Source: Nocardioides sp. zg-1308 (lineage in GTDB: Bacteria > Actinomycetota > Actinomycetes > Propionibacteriales > Nocardioidaceae). Taken from it: a DNA stretch of 64,000 nucleotides. Below are positions 7,188 to 16,748 of this stretch, one piece after another. Where the stretch lies: the NCBI RefSeq assembly GCF_013155375.1, contig NZ_JABJQY010000002.1:496001-560000 (forward strand), read 5' to 3'. The notes beneath the pieces are model-generated. The model was not told where the DNA came from. It ran no database searches and worked only from the letters and a program-made list of their open reading frames with translations. The position numbers and the translations under genes were made by a program. Each line of letters opens with the position of its first letter. Position 1 is the stretch's first letter.

Positions 7188-8917
7188 GCCACCTCCTCCG
7201 CGGTCAGCTGGGACCGGACGATCTCCTGGTAGGTCGAGCAGCTCTCGAGGAGCTCCTCGTGGGTGCCGGTGCCGACGACGGCGCCGTCCTCCATCACCAC
7301 GATCCGGTCGGCGTGGCGGATGGTCGCGACGCGCTGCGCCACGATCACCACCGTCGCGTCCCGGGTGACCGGTCTCAGCGCCGCCCGCAGCCGGGCGTCG
7401 GTCGTCAGGTCGAGCGCGGAGAACGAGTCGTCGAAGAGGTAGATGTCGGGACGGCGGATGACCGCCCGGGCGATCGCCATGCGCTGGCGCTGGCCGCCGC
7501 TGAGGCTCGAGCCACCCTGCGAGATCTCGGCGTCGAGGCGGTCGGGCATGGCCTCCACGAACTCCCGCGCCTGGGCGATCTCGAGGGCCGCCCACATCTC
7601 CTCCTCGGTGGCGTCGGGCTTGCCGTAGCGCAGGTTGTCGGCCACGGTGCCGCGGAAGAGGAAGGCCTTCTGCGGCACCAGCCCCAGGCGCGACCACAGC
7701 GTCTCCATCTCGATGCGGCGCACGTCGACGCCGCCGATGCGGACGGCACCGCCGGTGGCGTCGAACAGGCGGGGCACCAGGTTGACGAGCGTCGACTTGC
7801 CGGCGCCGGTCGAGCCGACCACGGCCACCGTCTCGCCGGGCCGGGCGGTCAGCCGGACGTCGCGGAGCACGGGCTCCTCCGCGCCGGGATAGGAGAACGT
7901 CACGCCGTCGAGCTCGAGGGAGAGCCGCTCGGGCAGCTCGCCGACCGGGTCGGCCGGCGGGACGACCGACGACTCGGTGTCGAGCACGTCGGTGATGCGC
8001 TCGGCGCAGACGGCGGCCCGCGGCACCATCATCAGCATGAACATCGCCATCATCACCGACATGACGATCTGCATCAGGTAGGAGATGTAGGCGGTCAGCG
8101 CGCCGACCTCCATGTGGCCACCCTCGACGCGGTGCCCACCGAACCAGACGACCGCGACCGTGGCGACGTTGGCGACGATCATCACCGTCGGGAACACCGC
8201 GGCCTGCCAGCGACCGGCCCGGATCGCCACGTCGGTGAGCTGCGCGTTGGCGTCGCCGAAGCGCCGCGCCTCGTGCTCCTCGCGGACGAACGCCCGCACC
8301 ACGCGTACGCCCGTGATCTGCTCGCGCAGCAGCCGGTTGACCTCGTCGATGCGCTCCTGCATCAGCCGGAAGCTCGGCACCATCTGGCGGACGATGAAGC
8401 CGATCGAGAGGCCGAGGACCGGCACGACGGCGAGCACCAGCCAGGAGAGGCCGAGGTCCTCGCGGGCGGCCATGATGATCCCGCCGACCATCATGATCGG
8501 GGCCGAGACCATCAGCGTGCCGCCCATCAGCACGAGCATCTGCACCTGCTGGACGTCGTTGGTCTCGCGCGTGATCAGCGACGGCGCACCGAACTGCTGG
8601 ACCTCACGGGCCGAGAAGGTGCCGACCCGGTGGAAGATCGCCGCGCGCAGGTCGCGGCCGAAGCCCATCGCGTTGCGCGCCGAGAACCACACCGCGGCGA
8701 TCGAGCAGACGATCTGCACCAGCGAGACGGCCAGCATCAGCCCGCCGTGGCTGATGATGAAGGCGGTGTCGCCGGTGACGACGCCACGGTCGATGATGTC
8801 GGCGTTGAGGCTCGGCAGGTAGAGCGCGGCCATCGTGCCGACGAACTGCAGCCCCACCACGGCGGCGAGCGGAGCGGCGTAGGGCCGCAGGTAGGTGCGG
8901 ACGAGACGCAGCAGCAT
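7184..8917 (-). CDS. ABC exporter, membrane-ATPase subunit A (degenerate Walker B)
   Basis: Half-transporter of 577 residues: six membrane helices (start MLLRLVRTYLRPYAAPLAA) then an ATPase with Walker A VGSTGAGKS and signature LSGGQRQRMA. Walker B reads YLFDDSFSALD, so the usual catalytic Glu is Asp. This predicts one weak and one active ATP site in the heterodimer with subunit B, a pattern known for asymmetric exporters such as TM287/288 and BmrCD. AAGGAG lies 6 bases before the ATG, and the TGA of the TetR gene shares one base with it. Co-expression with the TetR gene suggests inducible efflux. Confidence 0.9.
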   Translation of the reverse strand: MLLRLVRTYLRPYAAPLAAVVGLQFVGTMAALYLPSLNADIIDRGVVTGDTAFIISHGGLMLAVSLVQIVCSIAAVWFSARNAMGFGRDLRAAIFHRVGTFSAREVQQFGAPSLITRETNDVQQVQMLVLMGGTLMVSAPIMMVGGIIMAAREDLGLSWLVLAVVPVLGLSIGFIVRQMVPSFRLMQERIDEVNRLLREQITGVRVVRAFVREEHEARRFGDANAQLTDVAIRAGRWQAAVFPTVMIVANVATVAVVWFGGHRVEGGHMEVGALTAYISYLMQIVMSVMMAMFMLMMVPRAAVCAERITDVLDTESSVVPPADPVGELPERLSLELDGVTFSYPGAEEPVLRDVRLTARPGETVAVVGSTGAGKSTLVNLVPRLFDATGGAVRIGGVDVRRIEMETLWSRLGLVPQKAFLFRGTVADNLRYGKPDATEEEMWAALEIAQAREFVEAMPDRLDAEISQGGSSLSGGQRQRMAIARAVIRRPDIYLFDDSFSALDLTTDARLRAALRPVTRDATVVIVAQRVATIRHADRIVVMEDGAVVGTGTHEELLESCSTYQEIVRSQLTAEEVA

Positions 8918-9492
8918 CAGGACTCCTTCTTCAGCACGCCGTCGAGCAGCGTCCCGACGATCTGGGCGGGCGTGAGGACGTGGCCGTCGCTGATGTGGGG
9001 GTGGGTGCCGGAGAAGGTGAGCATCCGGAGCATGTGGACGAGCTGGACCGGGGTGCAGGTGAGGTGGTCGGCGTCGGTCTCGACCACGGCGACCATGATC
9101 TTCTCGGCCCGCCGGCGACCGTCCTCCATGTGCCGGTGCGCCTTGGGCGGTCCGACCATGCCCATCGCGCTCATCAGCAGGAACATGCCGCGGAACCGGT
9201 CCTGCAGGTGGGTGCAGAGCTCGGTGAGCCGACCACGCAGGTCCTGGTCGAGGTCGATCGACTCGAGGTCGGCGAGGAACGGCTCCATGTCCATGGCCTT
9301 CTCCACGGCCGCGGTGACCAGGTCGTCCTTGGAGTCGAAGACGCGGAAGATGGTGCCCTCGGCGACCCCCGCGGCGTCGGCGATCTGCTTGGTGGTGACG
9401 CTGCGCCCGTGCTCGTGGAGCAACGGGATCGTCGCGTCGACCAGCGCCTCGCGCCGGTCCTCGGGAGTCATGGGGCGGGCACGAGGGGTCAC
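8917..9492 (-). CDS. TetR family transcriptional regulator
   Basis: Regulator of 191 residues. The HTH is near residues 30-55 (VTTKQIADAAGVAEGTIFRV), followed by the typical FDSKDDLVTAAVEKAM helix and a variable ligand-binding domain. It heads a three-gene operon with the two ABC subunits. The GTG at 9492 is preferred because a TACCCT -10 ends 6 bases upstream and no ribosome-binding site exists, implying a leaderless mRNA; an ATG 7 codons downstream is the alternative. An 18-bp palindrome between the promoter elements is probably its own operator, so the operon should be autoregulated. Confidence 0.9.
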   Translation of the reverse strand: MTPRARPMTPEDRREALVDATIPLLHEHGRSVTTKQIADAAGVAEGTIFRVFDSKDDLVTAAVEKAMDMEPFLADLESIDLDQDLRGRLTELCTHLQDRFRGMFLLMSAMGMVGPPKAHRHMEDGRRRAEKIMVAVVETDADHLTCTPVQLVHMLRMLTFSGTHPHISDGHVLTPAQIVGTLLDGVLKKES

Positions 9493-9498
9493 CCGGGA

Positions 9499-9527
9499 AG
9501 GGTAGATGAGTGAGCACTCACTCACAA
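9499..9527 (-). promoter_or_regulatory. Promoter and TetR-type operator of the exporter operon
   Basis: On the minus strand a TTGTGA -35 (9522-9527) and TACCCT -10 (9499-9504) are 17 bases apart. The spacer and part of the -35 carry the palindrome TGAGTGAGCACTCACTCA (9507-9524; 8-bp perfect arms, 2-bp centre), a form widely seen for TetR regulators of actinobacteria. A bound repressor would block RNA polymerase directly. The predicted transcript begins at or next to the GTG start codon. Confidence 0.75.
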
Positions 9528-9553
9528 ACGGTTTTCGGCCGCACGTCCTCGGC

Positions 9554-10201
9554 TCAGGGTGCGAGGCGTACGACGTCCCAGCCGGCGCCGCTGCGCCGGT
9601 AGACCAGCCGGTCGTGCATCCGGCTGCGTCGGCCCTGCCAGAACTCCACGACCTCGGGCACCACCAGGTAGCCACCCCAGTCGGGCGGGACGGGCACCTC
9701 GCCGTCGCCGTCGTCGGCGCCGAAGCGCTCCTCCATCGCCGCGTACGTCGCCGCGAGCTCCGCGCGCGACCCGACCGGCCGGGACTGGGCCGAGGCCCAG
9801 GCGCCGAGCTGGGCGCCGCGGGGGCGGGAGTGGAAGTAGCTCTCCACGCGAGCGGCGTCGAGGAGCCCGGCGGTCCCCTCCACCCGCACCTGGCGCTCGA
9901 GCGGGTGCCACGGGAAGAGCAGTGCGCACTGCGCGTTGGCCGCGAGCTCCTCGCCCTTGCGCGAGGCGTGGTTGGTGAAGAACACGAACCCGTCCGGACC
10001 GACGCCCTTGAGCAGGACCATCCGGCTCGACGGACGCCCCTCGGGCGTCGCGGTGGCGACCACCATCGCGTTGGGCTCGTGCACCCCCGCGGCGACCGCC
10101 TGCTCGAGCCAGCGCTCGAACATCTCGATCGGGTCGTCGGCCAGGTCGGGGAGGTCGAGACCCCCGCGGCCGTACTCCTCGCGCAGTCCGGAGAGGTCCA
10201 T
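9554..10201 (-). CDS. pdxH: Pyridoxamine 5'-phosphate oxidase
   Basis: FMN-dependent enzyme of 215 residues that oxidises pyridoxine or pyridoxamine phosphate to pyridoxal phosphate. Family signatures are present: RMVLLKG, FFTNHASRKGEEL, RQVRVEG, SRPRGAQLGAWAS and the C-terminal FWQGRRSRMHDRLVYRR that binds substrate and FMN phosphate. Length is typical. The start at MDLSGLREEYG follows a TACCCT box by 7 bases with no Shine-Dalgarno, so leaderless expression is likely. An upstream in-frame start would add 15 residues and looks unnecessary. It is divergent from the citrate synthase gene. Confidence 0.93.
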   Translation of the reverse strand: MDLSGLREEYGRGGLDLPDLADDPIEMFERWLEQAVAAGVHEPNAMVVATATPEGRPSSRMVLLKGVGPDGFVFFTNHASRKGEELAANAQCALLFPWHPLERQVRVEGTAGLLDAARVESYFHSRPRGAQLGAWASAQSRPVGSRAELAATYAAMEERFGADDGDGEVPVPPDWGGYLVVPEVVEFWQGRRSRMHDRLVYRRSGAGWDVVRLAP

Positions 10202-10299
10202 GCCGCCGAGGGTAGCCGCCGGGGACCGGCCCGGGCGGTCGTGCACAATGAGCCGTCCCGTGCTGTTCTCCGGGACTCCCTGATCCCCGGAGGAGTGGC

Positions 10300-11406
10300 A
10301 TGAGCGAGATCCAGCACGGCCTTGAAGGCGTCGTCGCGTTCGAGACGCAGATCGCCGAGCCCGACAAGGAGGGCTCGGCCCTCCGCTACCGCGGCGTGGA
10401 CATCGAGGACCTCGTCGGCCGGGTGCCGTTCGAGAACGTCTGGGGCCTGCTCGTCGACGGCTCGTACGACCCCGGGCTGCCGCCCGCCGAGCCCTACAAC
10501 ATCTCCATCCACACCGGCGACGTGCGCGCCGACGTGCAGGCCGCGGTCGCGATGCTCGCGCCGATGCTGGGGATGGGCCAGACCTACGACATCTCCGACG
10601 AACAGGCGCGCCTGGACCTGTCCCGCGTCGCCGTCATGGTGCTGTCGTACGCCGCCCAGTCCGCGCGCGGCCTCGGCCGGCCGGTCGTCACCCAGTCGGA
10701 GGTCGACCAGGGCCGCACCCTCGCCGAGCGGTTCCTCATCCGCTGGCGCGGGGAGGCCGACCCCCAGCACGCCCACGCGATCGACGCCTACTGGTCCTCG
10801 GCGGCCGAGCACGGCATGAACGCCTCGACCTTCACCGCGCGGGTGATCACCTCCACCGGTGCCGACGTGGCCGCCGCCTTCTCCGGCGCGATCGGCGCGA
10901 TGTCAGGCCCGCTGCACGGCGGGGCGCCCTCGCGCGTCCTCGGGATGATCGAGGAGGTCGAGAAGCGCGACGGCGACGCGTCGTCGTACGTCAAGGAGCT
11001 GCTCGACAACGGCGAGCGCCTGATGGGCTTCGGCCACCGCGTCTACCGCGCCGAGGACCCGCGCGCCCGGGTGCTGCGGCGCACCGCCAAGGAGCTCGAC
11101 GCACCGCGCTACGAGGTGGCGGAGGCCCTGGAGAAGGCGGCCCTCGCGGAGCTCCGCGAGCGACGCCCCGACCGGGTGCTGGAGACCAACGTCGAGTTCT
11201 GGGCGGCCATCGTCCTCGACTTCGCCGAGGTCCCCCCGCACATGTTCACCTCGATGTTCACCTGTGCCCGCACGGGCGGCTGGTCGGCCCACATCCTGGA
11301 GCAGAAGACCACCGGCCGGTTGATCCGCCCGTCGGCGGTCTACGCCGGGCCGGGCACCCGACCGGCCAGCGAGGTCGACGGCTGGCACGAGGCCTGGGGC
11401 GCCTGA
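10300..11406 (+). CDS. Citrate synthase (CitA-like)
   Basis: Condenses acetyl-CoA and oxaloacetate to citrate at the entry of the TCA cycle. The 368-residue protein is the short actinobacterial type. Active-site histidines are seen in GPLHGGAP (His206) and GFGHRVY (His246). The third catalytic position, Asp in classic NVDF motifs, is Glu299 here (NVEFW), a variant I recall from the mycobacterial CitA group. GGAGGAG lies just upstream of the ATG. A second citrate synthase elsewhere in the genome is likely, and 2-methylcitrate synthase activity cannot be excluded. Confidence 0.88.
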   Translation: MSEIQHGLEGVVAFETQIAEPDKEGSALRYRGVDIEDLVGRVPFENVWGLLVDGSYDPGLPPAEPYNISIHTGDVRADVQAAVAMLAPMLGMGQTYDISDEQARLDLSRVAVMVLSYAAQSARGLGRPVVTQSEVDQGRTLAERFLIRWRGEADPQHAHAIDAYWSSAAEHGMNASTFTARVITSTGADVAAAFSGAIGAMSGPLHGGAPSRVLGMIEEVEKRDGDASSYVKELLDNGERLMGFGHRVYRAEDPRARVLRRTAKELDAPRYEVAEALEKAALAELRERRPDRVLETNVEFWAAIVLDFAEVPPHMFTSMFTCARTGGWSAHILEQKTTGRLIRPSAVYAGPGTRPASEVDGWHEAWGA

Positions 11407-11443
11407 GCGCCGGACCCGACAGCGCTCGGCCGGGTGGCACCGG

Positions 11444-11824
11444 TCAGCCGGCGGCCGGCCGGTCCTCGAGCTTGCAGGCGGGTGTGCCGCCGGGGAGCTT
11501 CTCGCGGTTGTCGGCCACCCAGCGGTAGGCGCGACGGGCGACGGGGTCCACGACCGGGGTGGTCATGATCCGGGAGACGACGCGCCACGGCAGCGGCCCC
11601 GTCCGCAGGATCGCGGCGAAGGCGCGGTGGCCGTAGTCGACCCGGCCGTCGGGGTGGACGTAGGGCATCTCGACCTGCGCCCGCTCCGGGTCGACGCCGA
11701 GGGCGTCGAGGTCCGCCGACTGCACCGTCGCGGCGTCGACGTCCACGCCCAGCCGGGGCACGAGCGCCGCGGTGCGCATGCAGAACCCGCAGTCGGCGTC
11801 GTTGAGCATCAGGCCGCGGTCCAT
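11444..11824 (-). CDS. DCC-family thiol-disulfide oxidoreductase-like protein (DUF393)
   Basis: Small protein of 126 residues with the defining DxDCxxC motif near the N-terminus (LMLNDADCGFCMR), a thioredoxin-like beginning and VDYGHRAFAAIL in the middle as in DUF393 proteins. The physiological partner is not known for this family. The ATG at 11824 is preceded by TACGCT at a 6-base distance and no ribosome-binding site, so it is probably leaderless. It is convergent with the citrate synthase gene. Confidence 0.8.
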   Translation of the reverse strand: MDRGLMLNDADCGFCMRTAALVPRLGVDVDAATVQSADLDALGVDPERAQVEMPYVHPDGRVDYGHRAFAAILRTGPLPWRVVSRIMTTPVVDPVARRAYRWVADNREKLPGGTPACKLEDRPAAG

Positions 11825-11859
11825 GCCTCGAGCGTACGTCGCCGGTCGTCAGCCGCTCG

Positions 11860-12507
11860 TCACACGGGCGGCGGCTGGGCGAGGTACCAGGACGTCAGGC
11901 CCTTCGCGCCCTTGCGGGTCAGCGAGATGTGCATGTGGTCGCGGTGGCGCAGCGTCGGGGAGCACGTGCGGCGGCTGCGGCAGCCCGAGCTGAGGTAGCG
12001 CTTGGGGACGAACGCGTCGTAGGAGGCGTACATCGTGTCGTCCCAGATGACGTACATGATGCCCATCCGGCGGGCCAGGGCGTGCGGCTGGCCGGTGTCG
12101 TCGGGGGCGAGGACCTCGTCGAGGAGCGCCGCGGCGAGGGCTTGGTCGAGCGGGTCGTCGGCGTCGAGGAGCCAGTCGAAGGCACGGGCCTCCTTGTGCT
12201 CGCTCCTGCTCGACCCGGAGCAGGACCGCCCGATGGGTCCGTAGCCGCCGCCGCGCGCGGTGAGCCACGCGGCGAGCGCCAGCACCCCGGCCCGGGGCGT
12301 GGGCTTGCAGCCCGTCTGCGGCTGGTAGCCGGCGTACGGCTCCACGGGCATGAGGTAGGGCGCCGACGACGTGACGGTCCCGCGCCGGCTGGCGGCGTCG
12401 TCCGCCGAGGCCGCGGGGACGGCGCCCAGCACCATCGCGAGGGTCAGCAGGAGCGCTCCCCGGAGTAGCCCGACAGCGCGCAGTGACGCTCCCACGAGTC
12501 GTCCCAC
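11860..12507 (-). CDS. Secreted M15-like protein (ARB-07466-like C-terminal domain)
   Basis: A Sec signal peptide covers about the first 36 residues (LLRGALLLTLAMVLGAVPAASA). The mature part resembles the D-Ala-D-Ala carboxypeptidase-like fold used by ARB-07466-type proteins: SEHKEARAFDWLL and HRDHMHIS supply the expected His/Asp/His metal-ligand pattern. It may act on peptidoglycan stem peptides outside the cell, though activity is not proven for this subgroup. A second GTG four codons downstream is an equally good start. Four cysteines in the mature region could form disulfides. Confidence 0.75.
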   Translation of the reverse strand: MGRLVGASLRAVGLLRGALLLTLAMVLGAVPAASADDAASRRGTVTSSAPYLMPVEPYAGYQPQTGCKPTPRAGVLALAAWLTARGGGYGPIGRSCSGSSRSEHKEARAFDWLLDADDPLDQALAAALLDEVLAPDDTGQPHALARRMGIMYVIWDDTMYASYDAFVPKRYLSSGCRSRRTCSPTLRHRDHMHISLTRKGAKGLTSWYLAQPPPV

Positions 12508-12547
12508 CCTTCACTGAGATCACACCTGACCCAGCGACCGTAGGGGG

Positions 12548-12562
12548 CGCCCGCAGCGGGCG
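12548..12562 (-). terminator. Short hairpin after the GNAT gene
   Basis: CGCCCG-CAG-CGGGCG forms a 6-bp GC stem directly after the acetyltransferase stop on the minus strand. No T-run follows, as is common for actinobacterial terminators, so the function is tentative. Confidence 0.4.
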
Positions 12563-13075
12563 TCAGGGGTTCTCGTGAACCACAGGACTGTAGTTCTCGA
12601 GCACCCGTCCGAAGCACCGGCTGAGCTCCGAGCCGCAGTAGTAGCCGTAGCCCGGGATCGGCTCGTAGCCCGAGGAGAGGTAGAGCGCGATGGCCTCGGG
12701 CTGCTTGAGCCCGGTCTCCAGGACGAGCGCCTCGATCCCGCTCGCCGCAGCCGTGGTCTCGAGGTGCGCGAGCATCCGGCGCGCGAGCCCGCGGCGCTGC
12801 GCCGCCGGGACGACGTACATCCGCTTGACCTCCGCGGTGACCTCGGCGCCGAGCGCCAGGACCGAGCTGCGCCGCCACGCGCCCGTCGCCACCGGGGCGT
12901 CGTCGAGGTAGCCGACGAAGAACTGCCCGAGCGGGTCCTCGAAGTCCGCGGGGTCGATCGGGGACTCGTCGCGACCGCCGTAGCGCTCGACGTACTCCTC
13001 CTGGACGGCCTCGATGAGCGCCTGCGCGTCGGGGTGGGTGATGGCGACCCGCTCGATGCGGAGGCCGGCGTTCAT
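12563..13075 (-). CDS. GNAT family N-acetyltransferase
   Basis: Acetyl-CoA-dependent acetyltransferase of 170 residues. The motif A region is VKRMYVVPAAQRRGLARRML (about residues 80-99), containing the Q/RxxGxG/A pyrophosphate-binding loop, followed by LETGLKQPEAIALYLSSGY typical of motif B. The acceptor is unknown. The start at MNAGLRIERV was chosen because GGGGGAT lies 5-10 bases upstream; longer readings enter the promoter. It is divergently transcribed from serC. Confidence 0.85.
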   Translation of the reverse strand: MNAGLRIERVAITHPDAQALIEAVQEEYVERYGGRDESPIDPADFEDPLGQFFVGYLDDAPVATGAWRRSSVLALGAEVTAEVKRMYVVPAAQRRGLARRMLAHLETTAAASGIEALVLETGLKQPEAIALYLSSGYEPIPGYGYYCGSELSRCFGRVLENYSPVVHENP

Positions 13076-13114
13076 CGGGGATCCCCCATCGTGAGACGAG
13101 CGTGGGCGGGTGAC

Positions 13115-14297
<1,183 letters not shown>

Positions 14298-14314
14298 GAC
14301 CCGTCCGGCGCCCG

Positions 14315-15310
14315 TCAGCCGGTGAGGAGCTTGAGCACCGCTCGCTCGAGCGCCGCCTGCCGGGCGTCGGAGGAGTCGTACTCGCCACGGACCGTGATGG
14401 TCTGACCGCGCTCGTAGGCCTCGACGACCCGCGGGTCGACGTAGGACGTGCGAGCCAGGGTCGGGGTGTTGCCGAGGAACTCCGAGACCTCCTTCATCGC
14501 GCTGGAGACGGCGCGCTTGCGCGAGGCCTTGCTCTGCCCCGGCTCGGAGGTGTCGGCGAGGGCGGCGGCCGCGATCACGGTGGCGTGCCAGGTGCGGAAG
14601 TCCTTGGCCGTCGCGTCGATGCCGAAGCAGCCGCGGATGTAGTCGTTGACGTCGCTCGACGACAGGTCGCGCCAGCGCTTGCCGTCCTTCCAGGCCAGCA
14701 GCTCGTCACCCCCGCCGCGCCGGCGTCGCATCACCTCGAGCGCCTCGATCGCCGACGGGTCGTCGATCTCGATGTTGTGCTCCACGCCCGACTTGCCGAC
14801 GAAGGCGAACCGCATGCGGTCGCCGTGCCGCGACACGTGCTCCTTGAGCAGCGTCGTCAGGCCGAAGGAGCCGTTGGTGTCGGTGTAGACATCGTTGCCG
14901 ATGCGGAAGTAGCCGAGGTCGAGCAGCCGCACCGCCACGGCGCACGCCCGCTCGAGCGACATCCCCTCGGCGCCGATGTCGGTGAGCACCCGCTCGCGCG
15001 CCTTGGACAGCGCCTTGCCGAAGTCGAGGATCCGGTCGAACTTGGCGGCGTCGCGGCTGGCGCGCCACTGCGGGTGGTAGAGGTACTGGCGCCGGCCGGC
15101 GTCGTCGGTGCCGACGGCCTGCAGGTGGCCGTGGGGATAGGGCGTGATCCACACGTCGCGCCAGGCCGGGGGGATGACGAGCGCCTTGCAGCGCGCGACC
15201 TCCTCGGGTCCCAGCTTGTCGCCGTGCTGGTCGAGGTAGGTGAAGCCCTTGCCCGAGCGGCGACGCGTCCAACCGGGCTGGTGGGGAGCCGTCCGCCGCA
15301 GTCGAGGCAT
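14315..15310 (-). CDS. DNA topoisomerase IB
   Basis: Bacterial (poxvirus-like) type IB topoisomerase of 331 residues that relaxes supercoils through a 3'-phosphotyrosyl intermediate. The N-terminal domain has GFTYLDQHG and LVIPPAWRDVWI; the catalytic domain has RLLDLGYFRIGND, LLKEHVSRHGD, FVGKSGV, FRTWHAT and the nucleophile Tyr290 in LARTSYVDPRV. Length is typical. The ATG sits 6 bases from a TAGGTT box, suggesting a leaderless message. It is convergent with serC, with only 17 bases between stops. Confidence 0.93.
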   Translation of the reverse strand: MPRLRRTAPHQPGWTRRRSGKGFTYLDQHGDKLGPEEVARCKALVIPPAWRDVWITPYPHGHLQAVGTDDAGRRQYLYHPQWRASRDAAKFDRILDFGKALSKARERVLTDIGAEGMSLERACAVAVRLLDLGYFRIGNDVYTDTNGSFGLTTLLKEHVSRHGDRMRFAFVGKSGVEHNIEIDDPSAIEALEVMRRRRGGGDELLAWKDGKRWRDLSSSDVNDYIRGCFGIDATAKDFRTWHATVIAAAALADTSEPGQSKASRKRAVSSAMKEVSEFLGNTPTLARTSYVDPRVVEAYERGQTITVRGEYDSSDARQAALERAVLKLLTG

Positions 15311-15400
15311 GCGGCGAACCTACTGGGCGCACGGTCGGCGACGTGCCACCCGGAGGGAGGGCATCGGTGGGGCCCACCGTCGGTCCGCCGACGCGGAGCA

Positions 15401-15477
15401 GCAGCGCCCCGGGTGTCCCGTCCGGGACGCCCGGGGCGCTGCCTCGCCGGTGGGTCCGCTCCGCTCGGGAGCGGACC
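15401..15477. terminator. Double hairpin terminator
   Basis: Two consecutive strong hairpins: GCAGCGCCCCGGG (15401-15413) pairs with 15430-15442 over 13 bp plus an inner GTCCC/GGGAC, and GGTCCGCTCC (15453-15462) pairs with 15468-15477 over 10 bp. They end 3 bases after the stop of the collagen-like gene on the minus strand and insulate it from the topoisomerase gene downstream. Confidence 0.8.
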
Positions 15478-15480
15478 GGA

Positions 15481-16530
15481 TCAGGCGCGGATCATGATGG
15501 TGCGGACGACCGTGCCGTTCTTCTTGATGGTCACGACGTGCGCGCCGGAGGCCTTGGCGGCGCGGGCGGACACGACGTCCTCGTCACCGAGGCCCTGGGT
15601 CAGCTCGGCCAGCTTCTCGCCGTCGAGCTTGACGACCCACCGGACCTTCTTGCCCACGACGTCACCGGCTGCGCCGTCGTTGGTGGTGAGCGTGACCTTG
15701 ACGCCGCGGTTCACCTTCGCGAACGAGAAGCGGCCCTCGGCGTCCACGACGGTGACGACACCGTTGGCGCCGGCCGGCCCGGTCGCGCCGGCCGGGCCCG
15801 CGGGACCGACCGCGCCAGCGGGACCGGCAGGACCGGCAGCACCGGCAGGCCCGGTGGCGCCGTCCTGGCCGTCCGTACCGTCCTGACCGTCCGTGCCGTC
15901 CACCCCGTCCTGCGCCTGCGCGAGGCTGGTGAACTCGTAGACGGTCGAGCCGTACTGCATCCGCTCGATGACGCCCTCACCCTTGACCCCCGAGCCCAGC
16001 GAGAACCCGCCGAACGCGACACGCGCCTGCGGCAGCGCGGCCTGCCACTCGGCCAGGGTGCCGTACCACTCCGAGCCCTGACCGCCGGCGGCGACGCCCG
16101 AGGGGTCGGCTGCCTTCGCGGTGGTGGACGACGACGACGTCAGCCACCACACGTTCCCGTAGACGGACTCGCCCACGAGGATGTTGTAGTCGTTGCCGTT
16201 GCCGGCGATGCCATCAGCGTCGAAGACCAGCTGCTTGCCGGGCTCGGGCTGGCTGCCGGCCCAGGTCATCGAGGCCGACGAGGGGATGCCGCCGGTGAGG
16301 GCGAAGTAGCCCGCGGCCTTGTCGGTGGACGTCGAGCCCTCGGTCCAGACGTGCAGGCCGTCGCGCAGGAACTCCACGTGTCCGGTGGCACGCGTGTCGG
16401 CGGTGTTGAGGTCGCCGGGACGGATGGTGGCCGAGGCGGCGTGGGCCGGGACGGTCGTCCCGGCGACGGCGATGGCCGCGGCGGTGGCAGTGGTGACGAG
16501 GGCCGCGAGACGGCGCGTGCGGGATGACAT
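15481..16530 (-). CDS. Secreted protein with collagen-like Gly-X-Y segment
   Basis: A Sec signal peptide (residues 1-31, ending PAHAA) is followed by about 180 residues without recognised domain, then a low-complexity stretch of repeated GTDGQD and GPAGPAGAV-type triplets (about 220-265), then a beta-rich C-terminal domain of about 80 residues. Gly-X-Y triplets can form collagen-like stalks, often with globular ends. No LPXTG anchor or C-terminal membrane helix is visible, so the product is probably released or held non-covalently. The start has GAAGGGG upstream. The function is unknown; the triplet number could vary between strains. Confidence 0.75.
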   Translation of the reverse strand: MSSRTRRLAALVTTATAAAIAVAGTTVPAHAASATIRPGDLNTADTRATGHVEFLRDGLHVWTEGSTSTDKAAGYFALTGGIPSSASMTWAGSQPEPGKQLVFDADGIAGNGNDYNILVGESVYGNVWWLTSSSSTTAKAADPSGVAAGGQGSEWYGTLAEWQAALPQARVAFGGFSLGSGVKGEGVIERMQYGSTVYEFTSLAQAQDGVDGTDGQDGTDGQDGATGPAGAAGPAGPAGAVGPAGPAGATGPAGANGVVTVVDAEGRFSFAKVNRGVKVTLTTNDGAAGDVVGKKVRWVVKLDGEKLAELTQGLGDEDVVSARAAKASGAHVVTIKKNGTVVRTIMIRA

Positions 16531-16748
16531 GAGTGGTTGACCCCTTCGAGGGCGAGCGGCACCGTGCCGCTGCGCTCGCACCACTGCGGGGCCTCGACGC
16601 CGAGGTCCACCGGCCAGGTGGTGCGGCGTCAAGGACACCCTGTCGTCTGCCACACCAGAGGCGCGTTCGGCCACTGCCCGTCCACCGTTCGACCACAGTG
16701 GACGTGTGCCTCCCGTGGGGATCGGCCACCCTCAGCGCGCGGTCTGCC

